DNA from: Candidatus Terasakiella magnetica
Lineage (GTDB): Bacteria > Pseudomonadota > Alphaproteobacteria > Rhodospirillales > Terasakiellaceae
DNA: 64,000 bases
Reading direction: 5' to 3'
NCBI RefSeq assembly: GCF_900093605.1
Contig: NZ_FLYE01000012.1
Span: 186,001 to 250,000 of the forward strand
This document shows, one piece after another, positions 35,371 to 44,345 of this stretch. Position 1 is the first letter of the stretch; each line of letters begins with the position of its first letter. The notes beneath the pieces are model-generated. The model ran no database searches. It was given only the letters and a program-made list of their open reading frames with translations, and was not told the origin of the DNA. A program made the translations under genes and the position numbers.

Positions 35371-35913
35371 TTACTGGGTCATGCTTTCGGTGCGCAACTG
35401 GCGCGCCCGTGTGAGAATGGCATTTTCAATATCTGTGACGGCTTTGGGGTCAACGCTGACCGCCTGCCATTCATTGGTGGCATTTTTGACCTGGCGAAAA
35501 GCCGCGACTCGGATACCATCTGCGCGCAAAGACTGACCAAGAATATAAACATTGAGCTTATAACGTTCATTTGGCGATTCGCTTGCACTATGCCAATCGG
35601 TGAGAACGACTCCGCCAAATGGGTCGGCAGAAGCCAGCGGCATAAAGGAAACCGTATCAAGTGTTGCGCGCCAAAGATATGCGTTTACGCCAATGCCGGT
35701 GCCGCCTTGACCTTGACGTTTTTCTTCTTTCCCCCCAAATGAGAGGCCGCCATCACCAAAAACAGAAGCTTGTTTATCGCGTTGTTGCCATTTGTCATTA
35801 GGTCGATCAAATGTGTCCGGTCCGGTAATATTCATTCCTTCACAGGCACTTAAGCTTACAGCAACGGCGCCAATCATGGCAAAGCGGGTCAATAATCGGT
35901 TAAAGCGACACAT
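35371..35913 (-). CDS. DUF3576 family lipoprotein
   Basis: The 180-residue protein has a signal peptide with lipobox SLSACEG, so it should be lipidated. The DUF3576 body shows GIGVNAYLWRATLDTVSFMPLASADPFGGVVLTDWH and LRADGIRVAAFRQ. The family is alphaproteobacterial, found next to leuS-lptE-holA, and function is unknown; an outer-membrane biogenesis role is an inference from its place. A terminator lies downstream. Confidence 0.9.
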   Translation of the reverse strand: MCRFNRLLTRFAMIGAVAVSLSACEGMNITGPDTFDRPNDKWQQRDKQASVFGDGGLSFGGKEEKRQGQGGTGIGVNAYLWRATLDTVSFMPLASADPFGGVVLTDWHSASESPNERYKLNVYILGQSLRADGIRVAAFRQVKNATNEWQAVSVDPKAVTDIENAILTRARQLRTESMTQ

Positions 35914-36104
35914 CGAGATTGTCCTTCAAGGTCATTTGGTTAGATATCTTAAATAGATGTATGCCTTAATATAAGGGGATTAGGCAAGTCTCTAGCTTAG
36001 GATTTAAGCAATTTTGCACAAAATAATGCAAATGGGCGGAAATCAAATGTGTGTTTTTTGTGCAACAGTGATGAAAAAAGGCAACAAGAGAGGCATCGGT
36101 TTGC

Positions 36105-36133
36105 TTGACCCTACATGTTGAAAAGCATTTAAT
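36105..36133 (+). promoter_or_regulatory. sigma-70-type promoter of porin 1
   Basis: TTGACC (36105-36110), a spacer of exactly 17 bases and TTTAAT (36128-36133) make a good vegetative promoter about 80 bases upstream of the first porin gene. Confidence 0.6.
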
Positions 36134-36211
36134 GGCTCTTACGCATCGGGTGTATGGGTACATCCAAATGCACTATTTACTTAAACCAAATCTTTATGGG
36201 GATTTATAATA

Positions 36212-37351
36212 ATGAAAAAGCTTCTCGTAGCTTCTACTGCTCTCGTTGCTTTCGCTGCAGTTTCAACTGCACAAGCTGCTGATCCAATCAAACTGTCTAT
36301 CGGCGGTTACATGCAGCAATATGTTGGTTACTCTGACAACGAAGACGACAACGGTGCTGCTAACTACTCTGAAGTTGGTACTTACTCTGTAGCGGAAGTT
36401 TATTTCCGTGGTTCTACTAAACTCGACAACGGCCTGACTGTTGGTGTTAACATCGACACATTCAAGTCTGGTGGTACTGCTTTGGACGCTGCGTCTGATG
36501 ATACTTTCCTCTCTGTATCTTCTGACTCTTTGGGTTCTGTTAAAGTTGGTTCTACGAAAGGTGTTTCTTTCGGTCTGTCAACTTTCCACTCAGACGCTGG
36601 TATCGGCATGACTGGTTCTTTCTCTGTTGATGAGTTTGCTCAAGACGTTTCTGGTCTTGGTTGGGGTACTGCACTGTCTACTACAGATGGTCACAAAGTT
36701 GTATACCTGACTCCAAACCTCGGTGGTGTTCAAGCTGGTGTATCTTACGGTCTTGTAAACGAGTCTAACGTTGGTTCTGCTAACCTGCAGACTGCTGGCA
36801 ACGACATCCAGTACCAAGCTGGTATCGCATACCGTGGCGACCTCGGTGGTGTAGCTGTTTCTGCTGACTACAACTACGAAATGATCGAAGACGGTGGTCT
36901 AACTGGTGTTGGTGTTGCTTCTACTGCAACTGACGGCACTGCTACAGACTCTGTTGATACAATTTCTAACCCAGAATCTCACCGTGTAGGTCTTGCTGTA
37001 ACTGTAGCTGGTTTCAAAGTAGCTGCTGGTTACCGTAAAACTGACAACGTTGGTACTGTAAGCGACAAAGACTCTGACGCTTGGGAAGCTGGTGTTAAAT
37101 ACGCAACTGGCCCATACGCTGTTTCTTTGGGTTACACAAAAGTTGAACAAGACGACGATGGTACAGCTGCTGCTCAAGAAGATACTTCTGAGCTGTGGGT
37201 TGCTTCTGGTTCTTACAACCTCGGCGCTGGCGTAACTATGATCGGTTCTGTCATCAACTTCGACGAAGACGATGCATCTGACAACGCTGCAAACCAAACA
37301 GACGAAGGCTCTAACTGGGCTGTAGTTGCTGGTTTGAAAGTTTCTTTCTAA
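36212..37351 (+). CDS. outer membrane porin (first of three)
   Basis: The 379-residue protein has a signal peptide (MKKLLVASTALVAFAAVSTAQA) and a mature start ADPIKLSIGGYMQQY. It has the alternating strands and aromatic C-terminal Phe (LKVSF) of a 16-strand trimeric porin. It should let small hydrophilic solutes cross the outer membrane. Codon use is very biased to GGT, GCT, TCT, GTT and CGT, as expected for an abundant protein. It shares its first 35 bases exactly with porin 2. A promoter lies upstream and a terminator after it. Confidence 0.95.
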   Translation: MKKLLVASTALVAFAAVSTAQAADPIKLSIGGYMQQYVGYSDNEDDNGAANYSEVGTYSVAEVYFRGSTKLDNGLTVGVNIDTFKSGGTALDAASDDTFLSVSSDSLGSVKVGSTKGVSFGLSTFHSDAGIGMTGSFSVDEFAQDVSGLGWGTALSTTDGHKVVYLTPNLGGVQAGVSYGLVNESNVGSANLQTAGNDIQYQAGIAYRGDLGGVAVSADYNYEMIEDGGLTGVGVASTATDGTATDSVDTISNPESHRVGLAVTVAGFKVAAGYRKTDNVGTVSDKDSDAWEAGVKYATGPYAVSLGYTKVEQDDDGTAAAQEDTSELWVASGSYNLGAGVTMIGSVINFDEDDASDNAANQTDEGSNWAVVAGLKVSF

Positions 37352-37383
37352 TCTGATAAAGATTTAGAATAAAAGCTTTAAAG

Positions 37384-37423
37384 TTAGGGCGTTGGCTTCA
37401 AGTCAACGCCCTTTCTTTTTGTT
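37384..37423 (+). terminator. terminator after porin 1
   Basis: AGGGCGTTG (37386-37394) pairs with CAACGCCCT (37404-37412), followed by TTCTTTTTG. Confidence 0.9.
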
Positions 37424-37507
37424 TTGTGGCCTCATAAAGCAGCATTTATCAACGTTGTAATTTTGCAACATCGTGATGGTTTTAAGTCAAAAATTTGTCA
37501 CAATTTC

Positions 37508-37536
37508 TTCACACCGCACTGCAAAAAGATTATGTA
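37508..37536 (+). promoter_or_regulatory. sigma-70-type promoter of porin 2
   Basis: TTCACA (37508-37513) and TATGTA (37531-37536) with a 17-base spacer lie about 50 bases upstream of the second porin. Confidence 0.5.
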
Positions 37537-37586
37537 TAGAGTAGGAAGGTAAGAACAACTCAAATACTTAAACTAAAGGATTAAAA

Positions 37587-38717
37587 ATGAAAAAGCTTCT
37601 CGTAGCTTCTACTGCTCTCGTAGCATTTGCTGCAGTTTCTTCTGCACAAGCCGCTGACCCAATTAAACTGTCTATCTCTGGTTTCATGAACCAGTGGGCT
37701 GGTTACTCTGATAACGAAGGCGACAACGGTGCGGCTAACTACTCAGAAGTTGGCACATTCTCTGATGCTGAAGTTCACTTCTCAGGTTCAACTAAACTTG
37801 ACAATGGCTTAACTGTTGCTGTTAAAATCGAAGCTGAGCGTTCAGGCGGTACTGATGGCGTTTCAGACGATACATTCTTGTCTGTTTCTTCTGATGCTTT
37901 GGGTACTGTTAAGATCGGTTCTACAAAAGGTGCTGCTTACGGTTTCAACACTCTGCACGGTGACGTAGGTCTTGGTCTTTCTGGCACAGATGCGACAACT
38001 TTTGCACAAAACTCTTTGGGCAACGATCTCTCTACAGAAACTTCAGGTAGCGACGGTCACAAAGTTGTTTACCTAACACCAAACTTTGGTGGTGTTCAAG
38101 CTGGTGTATCTTACGGTCTTGTAAACGAGTCTAACGTTGGTTCTGCTAACTTGCAGACTTCTGGCAACGACATTCAGTATGATGCAGCAATCGCATACTC
38201 TGGTGACTTTGACGGTGTTACTGTTGGCGCTGACTTGAGCTACGTATTTGTTGAATATGGTGGTTTGACTGGTGGCGGTGTTGCTTCATCTGCAACAGAC
38301 GGTACAGCTACATCTTCTATTGACCAAATCAAAAACGAAGAAACTCTTCGTGGTGGTGTTTCTGTAGGCGTTGCTGGTTTCACTGTTACTGCAGCTTACC
38401 TTGAAAAAGATAATGTTGGCGGCGTAACTGACAAAGATTCTGAAGCTTGGGAAGCTGGTGTTGCTTACGCAACTGGCCCATATGCTGTTTCTTTGGGTTA
38501 CTTGAGTGCATCTAATGATGACTCTGGTCTGTCTTCTGCGAAAGAAGACGAATCTGAGCTTTGGATCCTGTCTGGTTCACGTGATCTTGGTGCTGGCGTT
38601 TCTGTTGCTGCTTCTGTATTCAACGTTGATACAGACGATGCTTCTGACAACTCTGCAAACCAAACAGACGAAGGTTCAAACTGGGGCGTAGCTGCTGGTG
38701 TGACGGTTTCTTTCTAA
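37587..38717 (+). CDS. outer membrane porin (second of three)
   Basis: This 376-residue porin is a close paralogue of porin 1. The signal peptide is nearly identical and the mature start is ADPIKLSISGFMNQW. It shares long blocks such as HKVVYLTPN-GGVQAGVSYGLVNESNVGSANLQ and the DDASDN-ANQTDEGSNW ending. The C-terminus VTVSF ends in Phe. Codon use is also strongly biased. It differs most in the inferred loop regions (about residues 90-150), so pore selectivity may differ. It has its own promoter and terminator. Confidence 0.95.
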   Translation: MKKLLVASTALVAFAAVSSAQAADPIKLSISGFMNQWAGYSDNEGDNGAANYSEVGTFSDAEVHFSGSTKLDNGLTVAVKIEAERSGGTDGVSDDTFLSVSSDALGTVKIGSTKGAAYGFNTLHGDVGLGLSGTDATTFAQNSLGNDLSTETSGSDGHKVVYLTPNFGGVQAGVSYGLVNESNVGSANLQTSGNDIQYDAAIAYSGDFDGVTVGADLSYVFVEYGGLTGGGVASSATDGTATSSIDQIKNEETLRGGVSVGVAGFTVTAAYLEKDNVGGVTDKDSEAWEAGVAYATGPYAVSLGYLSASNDDSGLSSAKEDESELWILSGSRDLGAGVSVAASVFNVDTDDASDNSANQTDEGSNWGVAAGVTVSF

Positions 38718-38745
38718 TCTAAAAGATTACAAAGACTTCGAAAAG

Positions 38746-38783
38746 ATTGGGCGCTGGCTTTGGCTAGCGCCCTTTCTTTTTGC
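38746..38783 (+). terminator. terminator after porin 2
   Basis: GGGCGCTGGC (38749-38758) pairs with GCTAGCGCCC with one mismatch and is followed by TTTCTTTTTG. The layout mirrors the terminator after porin 1. Confidence 0.88.
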
Positions 38784-38865
38784 ATAATGTAAAGTTTAGT
38801 GGTATTTCAACTGTAAATATTTATAAAAATATTTTTTCTAATGGGGTTTTAAGGGGAGAATCTAA

Positions 38866-39996
38866 GTGATAAAGCTATTATTGGGCACAGCAGCACTATC
38901 GGTTATGAGTTTGATCAGCGTTGGGGCAAATGCAGCTGATCCGATCAAATTATCGTTTTCGGGCTTTATGGAACAGTGGGTCGGTTATTCAGATAATGAA
39001 GGCGATAATGGGGCTGCGAACTATTCAGAAGTCGGGACTTTTTCTGATGTAGAACTGTTTATGAAGGGTTCTACCCGCTTGGATAATGGCCTCACGGTTG
39101 GTGTGAACTTTGAGATTGAACGCTCAGGCGGCGCTGACGGGGTGAGTGACGAATCTTATGTAAGTGTCACGTCTGATGCATTGGGGACGCTGAAAGTCGG
39201 CTCCACAATGGGGGTTTCTTACGGTCTATCTAATCATCATTGGGACGTTGGTGCCTTGATGGATGATGGCGTGCATCAGCTTTTTGCCGTAAATGCATTG
39301 GGTGATGAAATTGATACGACCCATAATACATCTGATGGTCATAAAGTCATTTACCTGAGCCCTAATCTCGGTGGTGTTCAGGCTGGTTTTTCATATGGTT
39401 TGATCAATGAGACAAATGTGGGCTCTGTTGATACCTTAGATACGAACAATGACTTACAATATAATGCCGGGATCGTTTATAGCGCAGACTATGACGGTTT
39501 GAGTGTTAATGTGGATGTGAACTACGAGCTCATTGAAGATGGCGGCTTGACAGGTGGTGGTGTTGCCTCAACAACTGCTGGCAGTGAAACCGATGGGACC
39601 GATCAGGTTAAGAATGAAGAGTCCTGGCGCGCTGGCTTTACGGTTGCCCAACAAGGTTTGACTGTTTCAGCATCTTATCTGGAAACAGATAATAAAGGCA
39701 CCGTAACAGGTAAAGACTCAACGGCTTGGGAAGCGGGTGTGACGTATAAAACAGGGCCTTACGGTTTTTCTGTTGGATATTTCAACCGCGCGACAGAAGA
39801 TTCAGGCCTTTCAACAGCGCTTGAAGATACAACGGACATGTATCTGGTTTCAGCCTCTTATAACTTGGGCCCGGGTGTAACCCTGGCAGGTTCAATCGTG
39901 ACTATTGAAACAGATGATGCTTCTGATAGTTCCCCAAATCAAACGGATGAAGGCTCAAACTGGGCGTTGATTACGGGCTTGAAAGTCCATTTCTAA
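38866..39996 (+). CDS. outer membrane porin (third of three, GTG start)
   Basis: This 376-residue porin has the same architecture: a signal peptide (IKLLLGTAALSVMSLISVGANA), mature ADPIKLSFSGFMEQW, and a C-terminal aromatic (LKVHF). The start is GTG, with AAGGGGAG upstream. Unlike porins 1 and 2, codon use is ordinary (many GGC, GGG, GCG, CTG-type codons). It is thus an older or more weakly expressed copy (inference). The inferred loop regions differ most. There is no strong terminator between it and the convergent ThiE-like gene. Confidence 0.94.
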   Translation: MIKLLLGTAALSVMSLISVGANAADPIKLSFSGFMEQWVGYSDNEGDNGAANYSEVGTFSDVELFMKGSTRLDNGLTVGVNFEIERSGGADGVSDESYVSVTSDALGTLKVGSTMGVSYGLSNHHWDVGALMDDGVHQLFAVNALGDEIDTTHNTSDGHKVIYLSPNLGGVQAGFSYGLINETNVGSVDTLDTNNDLQYNAGIVYSADYDGLSVNVDVNYELIEDGGLTGGGVASTTAGSETDGTDQVKNEESWRAGFTVAQQGLTVSASYLETDNKGTVTGKDSTAWEAGVTYKTGPYGFSVGYFNRATEDSGLSTALEDTTDMYLVSASYNLGPGVTLAGSIVTIETDDASDSSPNQTDEGSNWALITGLKVHF

Positions 39997-40013
39997 TCTT
40001 TCAAGCGCTAAGA

Positions 40014-40628
40014 TTAATCTAAAAGACCGCCGATACCGGCAAATCCACAGGCTTTTGTGGCAGCTAAGGTATGGGCGGTTTTTTTATTGATCCCGCCAAG
40101 GCCGTAACAGGCCGCTATTGATTGGCGCGCCATATGTTGAAACTTCCAACGCCCAAGGCTGCGTGCTTTGGGATGGCTTTTTGTTTTAAAAACAGGTGAG
40201 AGCAGAGCGATATCGGCGCGCACCTTATTTGCCCAGTTTATTGCAGATAGGTTATGACAGGCCGCGCTGATGAGGAAGTTAGCTTTTGGTTTTTTAAAAG
40301 TGCCGCATTGGGCAATCTTTTGGAGCTTTTTTTGCGAAAAATGCACACCATCAAGCCCATAGTTTAAGGCCAAATCAACATCATCTGAAACCAGAAGTAT
40401 CACTTTATTTTTTTTACATAAGGTTTTGTTATTTTTAATTAAATTGATTTTTTCTGATTTGATTTTATGGCGAATAATCAAGGCACTTTGCGCTGGCATC
40501 TGGGGGATGAGACTGCTTGGGTCTAAAAGTCGTTCCATATCCGTCATGAAAATGAGGCAGGGTAATTTTGCCTTTTTTCCATTCAATCGATTGAGCCGCA
40601 GGGCGAGCTCTGATACGGTCTGAACCAT
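40014..40628 (-). CDS. thiamine-phosphate synthase-like (ThiE/TenI) protein
   Basis: The 204-residue protein follows the TIM-barrel pattern of ThiE/TenI: PCLIFMTDMERLLDP, SALIIRHK, LLVSDDVDLALNYGLDGVHFSQ, ISAACHNLSA, DIALLSPVFKTKSHP and CYGLGGINKKTA. The final GFAGIGGL block fits the phosphate-binding end. Some ThiE catalytic positions differ, so it may be a TenI-type homologue of unclear function and not a true thiamine-phosphate synthase. It diverges from the YggS gene. Confidence 0.78.
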   Translation of the reverse strand: MVQTVSELALRLNRLNGKKAKLPCLIFMTDMERLLDPSSLIPQMPAQSALIIRHKIKSEKINLIKNNKTLCKKNKVILLVSDDVDLALNYGLDGVHFSQKKLQKIAQCGTFKKPKANFLISAACHNLSAINWANKVRADIALLSPVFKTKSHPKARSLGRWKFQHMARQSIAACYGLGGINKKTAHTLAATKACGFAGIGGLLD

Positions 40629-40660
40629 TCTTTACCTAATTTATAAATCAAGGGCCGACT

Positions 40661-41329
40661 ATGGGTATTGCAGATAATCTTGCACAAGTGAAGCATTCTA
40701 TTGAATTGGCAGCACAAGACGCCAATCGTTCCTCAGATGAGGTTGAGCTGGTGGCGGTGAGTAAGGTCCATGTGGTTGAAACCATCCGCCCTGCTTTAGA
40801 GGCTGGTCATCGCATCTTTGGTGAAAACCGCGTGCAAGAAGCCCAAGGCAAATGGCCTGCGTTAAAAGAAGAATTTACAGATCTTGAGCTGCATCTCATT
40901 GGGGGTTTGCAAACCAATAAGGTGAAAGACGCCGTTGAGCTGTTTGACGTGATTGAAACGGTTGATCGCCCAAAACTGGCGCGCGCTTTGGCAAAAGAGA
41001 TGGAGAAACAAGGCAAGTCTCTGGGGGTTTATGTGCAGATCAATACGGGTGAGGAAGAACAAAAAGGCGGCTGTCTGCTTTCTGAAGCTGATGAATTGAT
41101 CACATTGTGTCGCGATGAATTAAAACTTAATGTCTTGGGGCTCATGTGCATTCCGCCGGCTGCGGAAGAGCCCAGCCTGCATTTTGCTTTTTTGCGCGAA
41201 ATTGCCAAACGCCACGGGATTGAGAAACTCAGCATGGGCATGAGTGGGGATTATGAAGCCGCCATTCGTTTTGACGCAACCTCCGTGCGTGTTGGCACGG
41301 CCGTTTTTGGTGAACGGGTAAAGGCGTAA
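40661..41329 (+). CDS. YggS family pyridoxal-phosphate homeostasis protein
   Basis: The 222-residue protein has the PLP-binding lysine in ELVAVSKVH (about residue 35). FGENRVQEAQGKWPAL and LHLIGGLQTNKVKDAVELFD follow. It then shows INTGEEEQKGGC, LGLMCIPP and LSMGMSGDYEAAIRFDATSVRVGTAVFG. Members bind PLP and buffer its level, and no catalytic reaction is known. It stands alone, facing a convergent L,D-transpeptidase gene one base beyond its stop. Confidence 0.95.
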   Translation: MGIADNLAQVKHSIELAAQDANRSSDEVELVAVSKVHVVETIRPALEAGHRIFGENRVQEAQGKWPALKEEFTDLELHLIGGLQTNKVKDAVELFDVIETVDRPKLARALAKEMEKQGKSLGVYVQINTGEEEQKGGCLLSEADELITLCRDELKLNVLGLMCIPPAAEEPSLHFAFLREIAKRHGIEKLSMGMSGDYEAAIRFDATSVRVGTAVFGERVKA

Positions 41330-41330
41330 C

Positions 41331-41828
41331 TTATTTCGTTATCTTAATCACGGCTGTGTCATCAACCGTGGCTAATATGTCCAACATATCCGCACGTTTG
41401 ATCGCTACACAGCCTTCTGTGCCTTCATAATTCTCGCGTGCAAGATGAAAGAAAATGGCACTGCCTTTGCCGGGTATGGGCGGGTCATCATTATGTCCAA
41501 GCACCACAATAATATCGTAAATATGGTCCTCGCGGCTCAGCTTTTCATGAGAGGCTGAAAAAGGCAGGCAGACCGGGCGGTTATAAAGCGGATGGTTGGG
41601 TGCATCACACCAGCCATCATAAGACTTAATGGCGTGAGTTTTCAGGATGGTTTCAGGCTTTTCAAGGCGATCTGCACGATAAAGCACACGGCGAAGCGCA
41701 TAGGTCCCGAGAGGTGTGGCGCCATCACCCTCACATTTATCCTGCGTCATCCCGCTTTTACCAAGCGCGCACTTATATGTTTTCCCCTGAAAGGTGAGTG
41801 TCTGATCACCAGTAACCTGAAGGATCAT
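41331..41828 (-). CDS. L,D-transpeptidase (YkuD) family protein, no signal peptide
   Basis: The 165-residue protein has the YkuD catalytic motif: FFHLA for the His, then EGTEGCVAI with the catalytic Cys. GDGATPLGTYALRRVLYRADR is the usual substrate-binding strand. L,D-transpeptidases link meso-DAP residues or attach lipoproteins to peptidoglycan. Unusually, it starts directly at the domain (MILQVTGDQTLTFQGK) with no visible export signal. It lies three bases after an uncharacterised Gln-rich protein gene, so the two are co-transcribed. Confidence 0.88.
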   Translation of the reverse strand: MILQVTGDQTLTFQGKTYKCALGKSGMTQDKCEGDGATPLGTYALRRVLYRADRLEKPETILKTHAIKSYDGWCDAPNHPLYNRPVCLPFSASHEKLSREDHIYDIIVVLGHNDDPPIPGKGSAIFFHLARENYEGTEGCVAIKRADMLDILATVDDTAVIKITK

Positions 41829-41831
41829 GCC

Positions 41832-42863
41832 TTATCCCTTAATTTCGCCTGAGCGATACTGATCCATATTCTGGCTCATCATCTCTGCAAACCAGGCATT
41901 ATTCTGTGTCTGGCTCAACTGGGCCGTATTGCTGGCAACGGGCTTGGGTGCAACAACTTGTTTTTCAACCTCTTGAGCTTGAGTCTGTTGTTTTTGCGCT
42001 TTTACATCACGGGCAAAAGCCTGTAAGGCTGCAAGAGAAGACTCTTCATAAGATTGTTTAGATTGAAAGCGTTGCACAGGTTGTTGCGAATTCGAAACAG
42101 CTTGTGTTTGAGTTTGCACCTGTGGTTTGGGCTGAATTTGGGGCTGAGCTTGGGCTTGGGCCACCTCAGCAACGGGCTGGCGCGCTTGGAAAAGCGACGT
42201 CATATCTTTGGGCATGGCAGAACCAGCTCTTGTGCGCTCTGTTGGGAAAGGATGGGCTTGATTAAGCGGTGGCTCCCACGTGCCGGCTGAGCCTGCACCT
42301 TGTGCTTCAGGCATAGCGTGGCTTTCCATAGGGACTTCTTTTGCCAAGGCCGGGTTCATAAATTCTTGCAATTTTGCCATGCGCAAACTGGCTTCCCCAG
42401 CAGCAAAAGCATCAGCTTCACTATCGGGAACAGGCAAGGGGGCAAAGCTGGACATTGCCGGGTTTGGGGCTGGTTGACCATTTTGGGCCATCATGGTGGG
42501 GTTTTTTGTGGGGGCTTCATCGCCATCAAACCAGGCCACCACATGTTCACCCGCATCCATGCCCGTATTATGATCTAAAAGTACGTTAAAGGCAGAAGCT
42601 GCTAAACCAATGGGGCCGCCAAAAAGGGTGCCGCCTGCCAAGCGTGCCCCGGGATCGATCTCATCACCGGTTAAGCTTCGATAAGCTGTTGAAACAACAG
42701 GGATATGTTGAAGCGGGTTAATCACATCAACAAAGTCTAAAAAAGAAAACCCATCATCACCGAAAAAGCTGAATTCTTTTTCAGCATCTTCTTCACTGAG
42801 TTTTTTATCATTGCCTGCTTCCGAAGGAGCATAGGCTATTTGTGTATGTACGCTATCGACCAT
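41832..42863 (-). CDS. uncharacterised protein with Gln-rich linker
   Basis: I do not recognise this 343-residue protein. A conserved-looking N-terminal part (about 30-115) has FSFLDFVDVINPLQHIPVVSTAYRSL and GARLAGGTLFGGPIGLAASAFN. It resembles a membrane-associated, Gly/Ala-rich helical hairpin. The remaining two thirds are low complexity, rich in Gln, Ala, Pro and Val (about 230-330). Composition and disorder suggest a scaffold or surface-associated role (inference only). It is the first gene of a two-gene unit with the L,D-transpeptidase. Confidence 0.7.
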   Translation of the reverse strand: MVDSVHTQIAYAPSEAGNDKKLSEEDAEKEFSFFGDDGFSFLDFVDVINPLQHIPVVSTAYRSLTGDEIDPGARLAGGTLFGGPIGLAASAFNVLLDHNTGMDAGEHVVAWFDGDEAPTKNPTMMAQNGQPAPNPAMSSFAPLPVPDSEADAFAAGEASLRMAKLQEFMNPALAKEVPMESHAMPEAQGAGSAGTWEPPLNQAHPFPTERTRAGSAMPKDMTSLFQARQPVAEVAQAQAQPQIQPKPQVQTQTQAVSNSQQPVQRFQSKQSYEESSLAALQAFARDVKAQKQQTQAQEVEKQVVAPKPVASNTAQLSQTQNNAWFAEMMSQNMDQYRSGEIKG

Positions 42864-43040
42864 ATTTTGGCTCCGATTGCTCTAGGTATCGCTCTAAATT
42901 ATATTTTGAGCTTTACTATGCAGAGACCGTGCCAAAATAATTATTATGGTTTTTCAATTACTTATATAAATACTAAGAGGGTGAGGGCAAAATTTACCGC
43001 AGAATTGGGGGGTGATTTTTTCCCCTTATGCCCTCCATCT

Positions 43041-44186
43041 TTAAAGGTAATGCCCGCCCTTGGTGGCCTTGGCGACAATGTAAGGCTCGTTATGCTGATT
43101 GGTGGGAAAAGCATGTTCCACACGTTCAATCACATCCACATCACAGCTTTTTAACACGCTGACTTTTTCAGGGTTATTGGTCATCAGGCGCACTTGATTG
43201 ACCCCAAGATGGTCTAACATCTGGGCCGCAGGCAGGTAAACCCGCTCATCTGCATCAAACCCGAGTTGTTCATTGGCATCAAACGTATCAACGCCAGTAT
43301 CTTGCAGTTTATAGGCGCGCAATTTATTGACCAGACCAATACCGCGGCCTTCTTGGGCAAGATAAAGCAAAATACCACTGCCATGATCGGCAATGGAGCG
43401 AATGGCACCACGCAATTGATCACCACAATCACAGCGAAGCGAGCCGACCAAATCGCCTGTAAAACATTCTGAATGGATACGGATCAAGACCGGATCAGCC
43501 GGGTTAGGCTCCCCAATGATGATGGCAAAATGTTCAATCCCGCCATCTGAGGGACGAAAGGCGACAATCTTGGTGTTTGGCGCATCTGCTAAAGGTACTT
43601 GTGCGTCACTAACCGCGCGAAGCGAGCGTGCTGCGGCTTCTTCATAGCCAAAGATATCTTCTTTTTTAAGACCTGTGAGATTTTCAGCCTCAACAAACCC
43701 CTTAAAATCATCATTTTTAATGGTGGCGCTGATGGAAGCCGGGATCAGGCGCGAGAGTTTAGCCAAACCAATAGAGGCACTCTCGCCACTTTGCAAAGCC
43801 ACCTCACTAAAAGGAATATCAAAGAAATCGTTTTTTGAAATGCGGGCTAAAGGATTGACCAGACCTTCAATCAGGTCGGGGCGCATGGCTTTACCCATTT
43901 CGGCGCGCACGGCCTTGGTTGAAAAACTGCCTAAGCCCAAGGTATGGACACGCGCGGTTGTTAAAATCAGATGGGGAAAGCCACCAGATAAGCTTTTAAG
44001 CCGTTCAATCGCCGTTTTGGTTGCCCCTTCAGCGGCCAATGTCAGGGTTACTTCATCACCATCGCCTTGAATGGCGACAATTTGTCCGCGGCGCAGGTCA
44101 CTTAAGGCGCGGTCTACGGCCAAAAGGGAAGGGGTATAATCAGTGCTGTCAGTGTCACTTAATGTGATGGAAAGGCGATGGGGCAT
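43041..44186 (-). CDS. ribA: GTP cyclohydrolase II with degenerate DHBP-synthase-like N-terminus
   Basis: RibA opens GTP to start riboflavin synthesis. The C-terminal half (about 200-381) has IRIHSECFTGDLVGSLRCDCGDQL (zinc cysteines), YLAQEGRGIGL and LMTNNPEKV, all intact. The N-terminal half has the layout of a DHBP synthase (RibB), for example AAEGATKTAIERL. The acidic DDEDRENEGD catalytic segment is absent, so it is probably non-catalytic. The start is placed at MPHRLSITLS (44186); the longer frame adds 27 unlikely residues. It stands alone, divergent from the response regulator gene. Confidence 0.9.
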   Translation of the reverse strand: MPHRLSITLSDTDSTDYTPSLLAVDRALSDLRRGQIVAIQGDGDEVTLTLAAEGATKTAIERLKSLSGGFPHLILTTARVHTLGLGSFSTKAVRAEMGKAMRPDLIEGLVNPLARISKNDFFDIPFSEVALQSGESASIGLAKLSRLIPASISATIKNDDFKGFVEAENLTGLKKEDIFGYEEAAARSLRAVSDAQVPLADAPNTKIVAFRPSDGGIEHFAIIIGEPNPADPVLIRIHSECFTGDLVGSLRCDCGDQLRGAIRSIADHGSGILLYLAQEGRGIGLVNKLRAYKLQDTGVDTFDANEQLGFDADERVYLPAAQMLDHLGVNQVRLMTNNPEKVSVLKSCDVDVIERVEHAFPTNQHNEPYIVAKATKGGHYL

Positions 44187-44345
44187 TTTTTTAAACGTAT
44201 AACTTTTATAAATTGGTCTCCATATGTAGGCCCATATGGGTAAATTCACAATAGTGTTATCAGGCACTTTGGGCTCTATACGGGATATTTTTTCCTTGGT
44301 ATGGTGCTTTTAGTTGTGAATTTTACCGATTGTTGTGGGGAAGTT

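Noticed and set aside
36400-37300. Long open frames antisense to the first porin gene
   Set aside because: They arise from the biased codons (GCT, TCT, GGT) of the porin, lack ribosome binding sites, and the opposite frame encodes an obvious porin.
44187-44345. Repeated CCATATG motifs in the ribA/response-regulator gap as an operator
   Set aside because: CCATATG contains a common short palindrome (CATATG) and two copies are too few to support a binding site claim.
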